64,000 nt of DNA. Origin: Candidatus Jordarchaeales archaeon (GTDB lineage Archaea; Asgardarchaeota; Jordiarchaeia; Jordiarchaeales; Freyrarchaeaceae). Positions within the stretch are counted from its first letter, which is position 1. The number at the start of each line of letters is the position of its first letter. Both the position numbers and the translations under genes were made by a program. Positions 43,404 through 54,109 of this stretch are shown piece by piece. The DNA is taken from positions 846,852 through 910,851 of the forward strand of contig JAWAHN010000001.1 in the NCBI GenBank assembly GCA_038889235.1, read 5' to 3'. The notes under the pieces are model-generated. The model was not told where the DNA came from, ran no database searches, and was given only the letters and a program-made list of their open reading frames with translations.

Positions 43404-43710
43404 TGGGCTCCCCGTCGAGGGCTAGCTGACTGCCCATAGACGGGTGTGAATGAAGCTTAGAGCAAGAGGGGAGCTACACATTACGAAGGGGAAGGGCGCC
43501 GCGTAAAAACCCACTTGAACGGGCCCTCATCGAAAAAAGGGCGTTAAGCCCTAAAGATGAGGTGGGGCTTACCCAGGTGGGGGACAGCGGCCTGGAACGC
43601 CGGGTAGGTGGCTCCCAGGTCTGAGAGCACGGTTGAGAGGGGCGTATGCTCCGCTGTGAAACCGTGTGTTAGTTACCTAGGGAACACCGGCGTTCCCCTT
43701 CCCCTTCAAC
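43404..43710 (+). ncRNA. Large structured RNA, possibly HEARO/IscB omega-RNA-like
   Basis: A GC-rich island of about 300 bases without an open frame. Visible helices: CCCGTC (43411-43416) with GACGGG (43439-43444); a long closing helix GAAGGGGAAGG..CGCCG (43485-43501) with CGGCG..CCCCTTCCCCTTC (43688-43707); CCCACTTG (43510-43517) with CAGGTGGG (43574-43581); CCTCATC (43525-43531) with GATGAGG (43556-43562); GCACGGTT (43627-43634) with AACCGTGT (43660-43667). An AT-rich box AAATAAATAG (43378-43387) fits a promoter about 25 bases upstream. Blocks such as GTGAATGAAGC, GAAGGGGAAGGGC and CGCCGGGTAGGTGGC recall HEARO RNAs from memory. No IscB gene is nearby. It lacks the GGAAGG and AGCAGC elements of SRP RNA. 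Structure is clear; family is uncertain. Confidence 0.6.
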
Positions 43711-43788
43711 AAATAACACCTCTAACATGATAGAAACCTTAAAAATCTGATGCGAGTCAGTTTAAAGGTGTCGGGGTGAGGGACAAGA

Positions 43789-44103
43789 TTGCCTAAAAGA
43801 AAAGAGAAGGAAGAGATGCTTGAGGTAAAGGATGTAAGAATACCCATGGAAGGGGAAGTTTTAGGCGTAGTTGAGAGGATGGTTGGCAATGATAGGCTTA
43901 TTGTTAACTGTGCGGATGGCAAAACCAGGCTTGCAAGGATTAGGGGGAAATTCAAGAAGAAGGTTTGGATAAAAAATGGGGATGTCGTGCTAGTAGCTCC
44001 CTGGGATTTTCAGGACGACCGAGCAGATGTTATATGGAGATACAGTGAGGGAGAGGTTAAATGGTTGAAAAGTAAAGGATATCTTAATGGTTTAGAAGTT
44101 TAA
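43789..44103 (+). CDS. Translation initiation factor aIF1A
   Basis: OB-fold factor that helps aIF2 load initiator tRNA on the small subunit. The 104 residues include the basic start PKRKEKEEMLEVKDVRIP, the OB core GEVLGVVERMVGNDRLIVNC and DGKTRLARIRGKFKKKVWI, and the family end DVIWRYSEGEVKWLKSKGYL. The start is TTG behind GGTGAGGG-type sequence. It converges on the surface-protein gene with a four-base overlap. It is the third initiation factor gene in this window. Confidence 0.95.
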   Translation: MPKRKEKEEMLEVKDVRIPMEGEVLGVVERMVGNDRLIVNCADGKTRLARIRGKFKKKVWIKNGDVVLVAPWDFQDDRADVIWRYSEGEVKWLKSKGYLNGLEV

Positions 44104-46988
44104 CTTTTGCCGGCGTGACGAATATACTTTAAGTATTTTTCAACGAATTCTGGTTTTAAGTAAAAGAGTATTGTTAGAATTATTGTGGTCAGTAGCAGCA
44201 TAGTGGATAATTGAGTGCATGATTGGTTAAGCTCGTAATGTCTTAGTATGGCTTGCAAGATAGGAGGCGATAAAGCATAAATGTTCACTCCTTCGGGGGG
44301 AACAACTTCTAGGAGTAGTGAAAAGGTTACGTTTTCTCCATAATCATCTGTGGCTTTTATCGTTATGTTTAGTACACCGGTGTAAGTAGGTGTGATGTAA
44401 GCCACGTAAACGTTCTCTTCTTCACTTTTTTGCGGCTCAAGAAGCGTTGTCCCATTTACTATAATACTGATGTCACCAGAGAAGTTTTTCGGGCTTGAAG
44501 GTGGGGAATATCCAACCCACACTTTTATGGTATGTGTTTTTCCTAGGGTCAGTTTTTCATTCGGTTGAATAATGGCTGCAGTTAGCTTATAAACGCGGAA
44601 AATGTAAGTAGTCTCGCCGGTGGGACTGAAACGTCTCTCATGGTGAATTGTACCATCATAACTAACTATTCTCAAAATGTATTTTCCAGCATCGGTGGGC
44701 GTGAAGTTAAAAGTGAAAGTAAAGTTACCTGAGGGAGCCGCTTGAAAGTCTCTCTTTGAGCCGTTAGGCAACACTATTGTAGCGATAACTGTTTCAGGGT
44801 TATCTAAGAAGTTTCCTACTACTATAGCTAGTTCCCTTCCAACGTGACTGAAGTCGTGCGTTACACTTAGCTCGGGAAGAAGCGATATTTCTAGATCAAG
44901 TTTGCTTCCGTCTGCAAGCAATGGAATGTTTTCGCCTTTTAGTACGAGTAGGCTGCGAGTTGTTTCGTTTAATGAGAAGTCAAGCCAATCTTCACTTGGA
45001 GAAGAATTCAAGACTACATTCTTGACGGCGTATTTTGCAGGGTAGTCGAGCTTTATGAAGCTTTGTTCAGGAAATATGGTGCTTCCATTGTGAGTGTAGT
45101 TATACAAAATTTTTGATGTATCAAACAAAGCGACGTCCTTTAGGGATAACTTTGCAAAAGCAAATACGATGAGGCTTTTTTCAACCCAGCCCGATGTATC
45201 TTTGAGTTCAACCAGGAATGATACCTCCCCTTCAGACTTATCGTAACTTATCTCGTCAGTAGTGAAAGATTTCGTGTAGCCGTTTCCAATCATTGAAGTT
45301 AGCTTTGTACCGTTCAAATAAAGCGTGTAACCGCTGAGATTTCCAGTGTAGTTCACGTAATGAACAATGTATGACACACTGTAGTTTAGCTGTGTGATGG
45401 CAGTTACAGAGATAGTTACACTACCATTCACTGGAGCTAACCACAAGCTGCTGTTCCAGGATAGGTCGTTGCGGACTGGTGTGCCATTAACGAGAAGGAG
45501 GAGGTCGTTGAGAGCACGCCAGCTTGTGTAGTCTGGGGCAATTTTCATGCAATGCCAGTACCGGTTTCCATATGGGTCTCTTGCATCTAATACCCAACTA
45601 GCCCCTCCATCGGTAGTCCAAATCTCGTACCCAAATTCGGGAACTCCCTCATTAGTTCCCTCCATGTGGCTTCCCCAATCATAGTAGCCGCCGTTAGTTG
45701 AGGGAAGCCAGTCTTTCACGTGGAGCACGAGGAAGTATGCACCAGCGGATAAACTTGAGGTGAAGTTTAACGTCACCCAGGAATAGTTGGAAGATATGAG
45801 TGACGGAGGAACATCTATGCTTTCTATGATGGTGCCGGGAACCCAGCGGTTACCGTCGAGAGTAGCATTACGTAGCTCCGCGGTTAAGTTAACGTTCATT
45901 CCAAAGTTAGCTAACGGAACGGAAATGCTAATCCGGTTTACGGCTTTTCGGAGCAGGAACATTTGCGCCTCTCCCATACTCCCATTTATGCGAGCATAAC
46001 CTCCGCTATTCATGCGATCTTCTAGAGTAGTCCACACTAACCCCGGTTTTATGTTTGAGAGGGAAAAAGATGCAGAGTAAACTCTATTACCGGGAACATC
46101 GACGGAAAAACTTCCGTTCAGCATGTCAAGTATTCCGCTAGCGCTTCCCAGGGTGACGCCTTCACATATATCCAAGCATAGATAGTCTAAATCCCAGCCG
46201 GGAGGCAAGTTAAACTTGAATCCATCGTAGACCATTAGACTGATATTCATCCAGCAATCATAATTAACAAGCTCCCATTTGGAAACATCGTTAAGATCGT
46301 CAAAGGACATAAAGTTATTCACGAACGCAAACCCTGCGTCGCCATAGCTGTCTGCCGTAACATTCCAGCCGAAGTGCGTTTCACTAGTTGTGTTTGCATA
46401 AACGACAATGAAGAAGATGCCGTCGCATGTATCGGAAACATTTAAAGTAACAGGAGACTCGTTCAGGAAGGTTACCCATCCAGGCGAGGATGGAACCATA
46501 GTGCTCGAGTAAGACTTCTCAATCAAAGTTACGTTCGGCACAGGTAAGCCGTCTCTGAGCGTAGCATTCCTTAATTGAACGACAAGGCCAACGGCTTCGC
46601 CTTCTCCATCTCTCCACAAATAAAGAGAGACTCCAGTAAAGTTTACTTTTAAACCACCCACACTTGATATGTTAAAGGACATGGCTACAGATTGGTTTGA
46701 CGATGCAGAACAATTCACCGACAAATATTCGTTTCCATAAAGATTTTCTTCAAGCATCAATGTTACTGGCTTGCTCGTGCTAAACGACGAAAAGTTTATC
46801 CAATAAGCGGAAAGCGTTACCTCAGCACTAACAGGAGATTTTCCTATCAATGTGGGAGCCACTAGGCGAGTATTATCGCTCTGTAAATTAGGGAACAAAG
46901 GAAACACCGAAACGGATAACAGAACTTGAATCATGAAAAGTGAAACAAGTAAGGTCAACGTTGCAGCAACAACCTTCTTGGCCTTCAA
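44100..46988 (-). CDS. Large secreted or membrane-anchored surface protein
   Basis: A 962-residue protein with an N-terminal signal or anchor (KKVVAATLTLLVSLFMIQVL) and a C-terminal membrane helix (LLLTTIILTILFYL) followed by a short basic tail EKYLKYIRHAGKS. The outside part is rich in Ser, Thr, Asn and Val, with dozens of N-glycosylation sequons. It includes beta-sandwich-like segments, for example GKYILRIVSYDGT and GVLNITIKATDDYGENVTFS, which look like Ig-like/cadherin-type domains. It is probably a cell-surface or S-layer-associated protein. The start is TTG. I do not recognise a defined family. Confidence 0.7.
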   Translation of the reverse strand: MKAKKVVAATLTLLVSLFMIQVLLSVSVFPLFPNLQSDNTRLVAPTLIGKSPVSAEVTLSAYWINFSSFSTSKPVTLMLEENLYGNEYLSVNCSASSNQSVAMSFNISSVGGLKVNFTGVSLYLWRDGEGEAVGLVVQLRNATLRDGLPVPNVTLIEKSYSSTMVPSSPGWVTFLNESPVTLNVSDTCDGIFFIVVYANTTSETHFGWNVTADSYGDAGFAFVNNFMSFDDLNDVSKWELVNYDCWMNISLMVYDGFKFNLPPGWDLDYLCLDICEGVTLGSASGILDMLNGSFSVDVPGNRVYSASFSLSNIKPGLVWTTLEDRMNSGGYARINGSMGEAQMFLLRKAVNRISISVPLANFGMNVNLTAELRNATLDGNRWVPGTIIESIDVPPSLISSNYSWVTLNFTSSLSAGAYFLVLHVKDWLPSTNGGYYDWGSHMEGTNEGVPEFGYEIWTTDGGASWVLDARDPYGNRYWHCMKIAPDYTSWRALNDLLLLVNGTPVRNDLSWNSSLWLAPVNGSVTISVTAITQLNYSVSYIVHYVNYTGNLSGYTLYLNGTKLTSMIGNGYTKSFTTDEISYDKSEGEVSFLVELKDTSGWVEKSLIVFAFAKLSLKDVALFDTSKILYNYTHNGSTIFPEQSFIKLDYPAKYAVKNVVLNSSPSEDWLDFSLNETTRSLLVLKGENIPLLADGSKLDLEISLLPELSVTHDFSHVGRELAIVVGNFLDNPETVIATIVLPNGSKRDFQAAPSGNFTFTFNFTPTDAGKYILRIVSYDGTIHHERRFSPTGETTYIFRVYKLTAAIIQPNEKLTLGKTHTIKVWVGYSPPSSPKNFSGDISIIVNGTTLLEPQKSEEENVYVAYITPTYTGVLNITIKATDDYGENVTFSLLLEVVPPEGVNIYALSPPILQAILRHYELNQSCTQLSTMLLLTTIILTILFYLKPEFVEKYLKYIRHAGKS

Positions 46989-47137
46989 ACAGAGGGGCCC
47001 CCGCCAGAGAGATTTCTAGATTATGGGAGATGTTCACTCTATAAAATGTTTATCCATTAACCCTTTCTGATGGCAGCTTCCCCAAACCCGTTAAAACGCG
47101 GATGGCGCTAAAAGTACAAGCAATAAAAGTAAAAATA

Positions 47138-47344
47138 CTCCTTAAATAAACCCGAAAAAAATATATTCCCTCGCTATCCGAAACCTTTATTTGGAGGTTT
47201 TACACCTCCCTTATTTGCCTTGCTCAAAATGCAACCCAAGATGGCTTCACCGTCTTGGGTGAAGGGCGTAGTGAGGTAAAACCTCACGATGACTGCCGTG
47301 CACAGGACGCACACGCCAACCGGAAGCCCCAATTAAGGCCCAAC
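47138..47344 (+). promoter_or_regulatory. 23S rRNA promoter, leader and 5' processing strand
   Basis: AT-rich boxes (CTTAAATAAA near 47140, AAATATATT near 47158) precede a leader of hairpins: GGAGGT (47193-47198) with ACCTCC (47204-47209); CCCAAGA (47235-47241) with TCTTGGG (47253-47259); GTGAGGT (47271-47277) with ACCTCAC (47281-47287). From about 47298 the leader pairs with the 3' trailer (50412-50458) in a long stem: GTGCACAGGACGCA with TGCGTCCTGTGTAC, CGCC with GGCG, GAAGCCCC with GGGGCTTC, and AGGCCCAAC with GTTGGGCCT. Internal loops in this stem are the likely excision sites. Confidence 0.75.
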
Positions 47345-50411
<3,067 letters not shown>

Positions 50412-50520
50412 GTTGGGCCTGAAAGGGGCTTCTGGGCGAATTGTTGCGTCCTGTGTACGGCTTTCTTTGAATTGTTTGGGTTTTTGTGTTGTTTTTGTTT
50501 GTGTTTTTTTATTTTGTTTG
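50412..50520 (+). terminator. 23S rRNA trailer and T-rich terminator
   Basis: 50412-50458 is the 3' strand of the processing stem described for the leader. After it the plus strand becomes extremely T-rich with G (GTTTGGGTTTTTGTG, TTTTTGTTTG, GTTTTTTTATTTTG), a strong archaeal terminator. The T-rich composition continues through the next, oppositely oriented gene. Confidence 0.7.
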
Positions 50521-51198
50521 GCTTGTTAGCCAGGTTATCGTGTTTAGGATTGTTTGTATTTGTAGTGCTTGTGTGAGTGTTGATGTTATGTAGTATGCGG
50601 TTGTGAAGAGGGTTAGTGCGGTTAGTGGTGTTTTTGTCGGGTTTAGGGTTGTTGCGCGGGCTATGAGATACGTGGTTGCGGTTAGGGTTGCTGCGAGTAT
50701 TATTGGGGTTGTCCAGGTTTGTTCTGGTGTGAGGGGGGTTAGTGTTGTTTTTAGTTGTGGGATGAGTGCTGATAGTGTTCCTTGGGCGATAGCTGAGGTT
50801 AGGATTATTGTTTTTAGTTTTATTTCTTGTGCTTTTAGTTGTCGTTTTCTTTCTTCTAGTAGTTTTAGGTCTTCTGTGAGTATTGATATTATTTCTTCTA
50901 GTGTTTTTCCGGCTTTTGTCGCGTTTTTCTGTAGTGTTGTGGATGTTACTTGTATGGCTGCTCGTAGCCTTGGGTTTCTTGTTTTTTGAGAGAGTTGTTT
51001 TAGTAGTTTTGGTGGGGGGGTGGATTGGAGGGCGAGTTTTTTCTCGATTTTCGCGAGGAGTGGTTTTAGGGTTCCGGTGTGGTTTTCTATTGCTTTTTTG
51101 AGTGATAGTTCTGGGCTTAGGCCGGATTTTAGCCCTGCGCTTAGCTTTGAGAGTAGCAGTATTGCTTCTTTTAACTCGTGTATTCTTTCTTCGAGCAT
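50509..51198 (-). CDS. Type II secretion F/TadC-like membrane protein
   Basis: The 229-residue protein resembles the GspF/TadC fold of pilus and secretion platforms: helical part LLLSKLSAGLKSGLSPELSL, RNPRLRAAIQVTSTTLQKNA and GKTLEEIISILTEDLKLLEERKRQ, then membrane helices (IILTSAIAQGTLSALIPQL and further C-terminal spans). The second half is rich in Thr and Leu. Codon use is odd, with A or C at nearly all third positions, so the plus strand is T/G-rich. It probably belongs to an archaeal pilus-like system, but no ATPase partner gene is beside it. It follows the wHTH gene by 23 bases. Confidence 0.6.
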   Translation of the reverse strand: MLEERIHELKEAILLLSKLSAGLKSGLSPELSLKKAIENHTGTLKPLLAKIEKKLALQSTPPPKLLKQLSQKTRNPRLRAAIQVTSTTLQKNATKAGKTLEEIISILTEDLKLLEERKRQLKAQEIKLKTIILTSAIAQGTLSALIPQLKTTLTPLTPEQTWTTPIILAATLTATTYLIARATTLNPTKTPLTALTLFTTAYYITSTLTQALQIQTILNTITWLTSQTK

Positions 51199-51221
51199 TT
51201 TTCTTAGGTGTCCTCCTTTTG

Positions 51222-51503
51222 CTAGGTTTTCCAGGAGTCTACTAGTTGTTTGAAGGCGGCAGCCTTTGCGTTCTCGGACTTTATCCTGAATATTCTCACT
51301 CTGCCGAACCGCTTCTCCTGCACTAGTCCAGCGTTTCGTAGCACTTTGAGGTGGTTGCTAGTGGCCTTGTGGTTTAACCCTGCTCTCCTAGCTATCTCGG
51401 ATATGTTGAGTTCTTCTGCTTCCGCGAGTATGCGAAGAACCCTCACTCTTCCTCTAGACGAGAGCACTTCTTCTATTGTGTACTCTTTAGCCAAAGAGTG
51501 CAC
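51222..51503 (-). CDS. Winged helix-turn-helix regulator, ArsR-like
   Basis: A 93-residue DNA-binding protein: VRVLRILAEAEELNISEIARRAGLNHKATSNHLKVLRNAGLV is the classic winged helix (given in parts: LNISEIARRAG, ATSNHLKVLRNAGLV), followed by the wing KRFGRVRIFRIKSE. The start is GTG. It probably regulates its own unit with the GspF-like gene downstream. There are no metal-binding Cys, so the signal is unknown. The Orc1/Cdc6-like gene lies just upstream in the same direction. Confidence 0.85.
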   Translation of the reverse strand: MHSLAKEYTIEEVLSSRGRVRVLRILAEAEELNISEIARRAGLNHKATSNHLKVLRNAGLVQEKRFGRVRIFRIKSENAKAAAFKQLVDSWKT

Positions 51504-51518
51504 ACCTCGCTTGGGGGT

Positions 51519-52571
51519 TTAGGGTTCTGCTGTTAACGCGATTCTTTTCCTCCCGCTTGCGGTCGTTTTTATGCTTATGACGCCTTGTTTGCTCAGCTTT
51601 CTTACGTAGCGCCAAAGCTGCGTGTAGCTTATGCTGTTCGGTTTAAGTGCTTCGTTGCAGGCTTCAAGCAGCTCCCTCATCGAGGCGGCACGTCTGGTTT
51701 GTAAGAAGAGTTTAACTGTTCTAAGCGCTACTATGCGCTTGTTTTTGGCTGAAATTGTGGAGAAGTTGCTTCCTGCAAGAGCTCTTTTAACGTGCCTTGG
51801 GAGTATTCGAGTTGACAGGTCTGCTTCGGCATGACTGGCAGCGCTGAGCATTATGAGGAGGGCGCACTTTAACCCTTTAACCAACGCCAGTTCCGCCAGC
51901 ATTCTAAGGGAAGACTTGCTGACGCGCACTCGGAGCACTTTCTCGGACGCGTTCTCCAGCACAGACATTAGCTGCGCGTAAGAGTACTTCTCTAGTTTAG
52001 TGATGGCGCACTTCAGGGGGTTAACTGAGCGCAGCCCACTCAGGGGTGACTCGTTCTTCAGCGTTAAAAGCAAGTATATTCCTTGCTTCTCCCTCAGAGC
52101 GCTTTCTGCTTCTGAAAGCATCGCGAGCAGCTTCTCACCGTTCTTTGAAGGAAGCCACAGGTCTGAGTCGTCGAGCACGATTAGGGCGCTCCTTCCGTCG
52201 AGTGCTTCTAGGAGTATGTCGACGAGTTCAGTGAGCGAAAGACCCCTTCCAGGTATGGAGGGCAGGAGGGAACGTATGACGCGAACAGCTACGCGGTACG
52301 CGCTAGTTTCCATTTTGCAGTTGACGTAGAGTTTTAAAACTTGGCTGTTTACAGCGTCGAGAAGGAACCTGGAAATCAGAGTTTTACCCGAGTCATTATC
52401 CCCCACAAGAACCCTACAAAAGAAGCCTCCATTGGCGAGTATGAAGTTCATTTCGGAGAACAATTCGTGAAGAACACTACTTCTACACTTTAATACTTCT
52501 GGGGTGATGCGGGCTATCATGTCTTCAATATCCCTAGCCTGAACTCCCTGAATGGAGTAAAACTCCACCAT
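51519..52571 (-). CDS. Orc1/Cdc6-like AAA+ ATPase with C-terminal winged helix
   Basis: Looks like an Orc1/Cdc6 family initiator, 350 residues: N-terminal AAA+ domain with Walker A GDNDSGKTLISRF (instead of the usual GxxGTGKT) and Walker B ALIVLDDSDLW, then a helical lid and a winged helix (RRAASMRELLEACNEALKPN, SYTQLWRYVRKLSKQGVI). It could mark an origin of replication, or be a diverged paralogue with another role. The start is ATG. The 200 bases upstream may carry an origin; see the intergenic entry. The family assignment is moderate because the ATPase motifs are altered. Confidence 0.68.
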   Translation of the reverse strand: MVEFYSIQGVQARDIEDMIARITPEVLKCRSSVLHELFSEMNFILANGGFFCRVLVGDNDSGKTLISRFLLDAVNSQVLKLYVNCKMETSAYRVAVRVIRSLLPSIPGRGLSLTELVDILLEALDGRSALIVLDDSDLWLPSKNGEKLLAMLSEAESALREKQGIYLLLTLKNESPLSGLRSVNPLKCAITKLEKYSYAQLMSVLENASEKVLRVRVSKSSLRMLAELALVKGLKCALLIMLSAASHAEADLSTRILPRHVKRALAGSNFSTISAKNKRIVALRTVKLFLQTRRAASMRELLEACNEALKPNSISYTQLWRYVRKLSKQGVISIKTTASGRKRIALTAEP

Positions 52572-52810
52572 TTTAAGGGAACCTCCTATAGGAGGGAGGG
52601 GGTACGTTGCGTTAAATAAGCTTGAGCAACTAACGTTTCCAGTATTTCCAATGAAACCCCTAACTTAAACTTGGACTAGAAGGGGGGCGTTTCGCGTTGC
52701 TTGTAAAAGAAGGGAAGCACAAGAACGGCTACCCAACCAATCTAGCTAATTTTTAAACATTAGTTATCTTTATGTTCTCATATTTATGTTCTCATAAAGT
52801 CCTCCGGCAG
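52572..52810. promoter_or_regulatory. Intergenic region between Orc1/Cdc6-like gene and his operon
   Basis: About 240 bases. On the left GGGAACCTCCTATAGGAGGGAGG contains the inverted repeat CCTCCTATAGGAGG (52581-52594), just upstream of the ATPase start, where it could be an operator and also supplies the Shine-Dalgarno bases. In the middle TTTCCAATGAAACCCC slightly resembles origin recognition box halves. On the right ATTTTTAAAC (52750-52759) is a TATA-like box for the his operon, with transcription starting near 52780. Origin function is only a guess. Confidence 0.45.
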
Positions 52811-54109
52811 GTGGATCCCTTGAAGTTCAAGGAGTTTAAGGACATAGAAGAGAGAGAGGCGAGGATTATTTTCGAAAGGAAAGCCAGTTTCATGGAAGCG
52901 ATCAGGAAGGTGCAAAGGATAGTTGAAGAGGTGCGTAAAAAAGGTGATGAAGCGCTGGTGAAGTACACAAAAAAGTTTGATGGAGTATTTATTCCTCCTT
53001 CAAGGATTAAAGTTACAAAAGAGGAAATTGATGAGGCATACAGCAAGACAGGTGAGAAAGTGGTTAAAGCTATCAGGTTGGCAGCTGAGAACATAAGAGT
53101 TTTTCACGAAAAACAGATGGCTACTTTTACAGTTGAAAAAGTGCCCGGTGTAAAGCTAAGCCAGATAGTAAGACCTGTGAACAGCGCCGGAATATACGTC
53201 CCCGGGGGGCGCGCCGCTTATCCCTCTACCGCGTTAATGGCGGCAGTGCCAGCTAAAGTAGCGGGTGTTAAAAAGATAGTAGTATGCACCCCTCCAGACC
53301 GCAGCGGAGGCGTTAAGCCCGAAATTCTGGTCGCATGCAACGAGGCGGGAGTAGACGAAATTTTTAAAGTCGGCGGAGCGCAAGCGATAGCTGCGATGGC
53401 GTATGGAACGAAAACCATACCAAAAGTCGATGTACTCGTCGGGCCCGGGAACATTTACGTTACAGCAGCTAAGATTCTAGTAAGCAGAGAGGTTAGGGTA
53501 GACCTACCAGCGGGTCCCAGCGAAATTCTGGTACTAGCAGATGAAAGCTGCAACCCTCTCTTCGTCGCCGCAGACTTAGTGTCACAGGCGGAGCACGACC
53601 CCGCCGCGTCCGTAGTCTTAGTCACTACTTCAAGGAGAGTTGCCGAAGAAGTTGTGAAGCTGTCGTACGAGCTGGCTACGAAGCTGGACACGAAAGATGT
53701 CGTAGTCAGCGTCTTAGACAATGGATGGTGCATTCTAGTGGAGAACCTTGACGAAGCAGCAGAATTCGTTAATAGTTATGCTCCGGAACACTTGGAGATC
53801 CACGTAGAGAACCCCTGGTACGTTTTAGAGAAAGTCGAAAACGCTGGGGCAATCTTCATCGGAAGCTATACCCCCGTAGCTCTAGGTGACTACGTTGCAG
53901 GGTCAAACCACATTCTGCCAACTGGGGGCTACGCTAAAATCTTTTCAGGCCTTAGTGTGGAAAACTTCATCAAGAGAATTAGCGTCGTCGAATGCAACAA
54001 GGAGGGACTCAAGGCTCTCTCGGAAAGCGTTATGGTTCTAGCTGAGGTTGAAGGCATGCTTGCTCATGCACAAGCAGTTAAGGTGAGGCTTGAAAAAGAT
54101 GAAGGTTAA
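52811..54109 (+). CDS. hisD: Histidinol dehydrogenase
   Basis: Last step of histidine synthesis, oxidising histidinol to histidine with NAD. Hallmarks: VNSAGIYVPGGRAAYPSTALM (parts: GIYVPGGRAAYPST), KVGGAQAIAAMAYGT, VGPGNIYVTAAK, DLPAGPSEILVLAD and SQAEHDP with the zinc-binding and catalytic residues, and SYAPEHLEI. It is about 432 residues from the GTG at 52811; an ATG at 52772 would add 13 unlikely residues. It is the first gene of a compact eight-gene his operon. The stop overlaps hisC. Confidence 0.95.
   Translation: MDPLKFKEFKDIEEREARIIFERKASFMEAIRKVQRIVEEVRKKGDEALVKYTKKFDGVFIPPSRIKVTKEEIDEAYSKTGEKVVKAIRLAAENIRVFHEKQMATFTVEKVPGVKLSQIVRPVNSAGIYVPGGRAAYPSTALMAAVPAKVAGVKKIVVCTPPDRSGGVKPEILVACNEAGVDEIFKVGGAQAIAAMAYGTKTIPKVDVLVGPGNIYVTAAKILVSREVRVDLPAGPSEILVLADESCNPLFVAADLVSQAEHDPAASVVLVTTSRRVAEEVVKLSYELATKLDTKDVVVSVLDNGWCILVENLDEAAEFVNSYAPEHLEIHVENPWYVLEKVENAGAIFIGSYTPVALGDYVAGSNHILPTGGYAKIFSGLSVENFIKRISVVECNKEGLKALSESVMVLAEVEGMLAHAQAVKVRLEKDEG

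Noticed and set aside
43404-43710. SRP (7S) RNA
   Set aside because: Length and promoter fit, but the S-domain GGAAGG and AGCAGC elements and the Alu-domain TGTAAC motif are missing.
43404-43710. Group II intron
   Set aside because: Some blocks look similar (GAGCACGGTT), but I find no domain V hairpin with GNRA loop and catalytic triad, and no reverse transcriptase.
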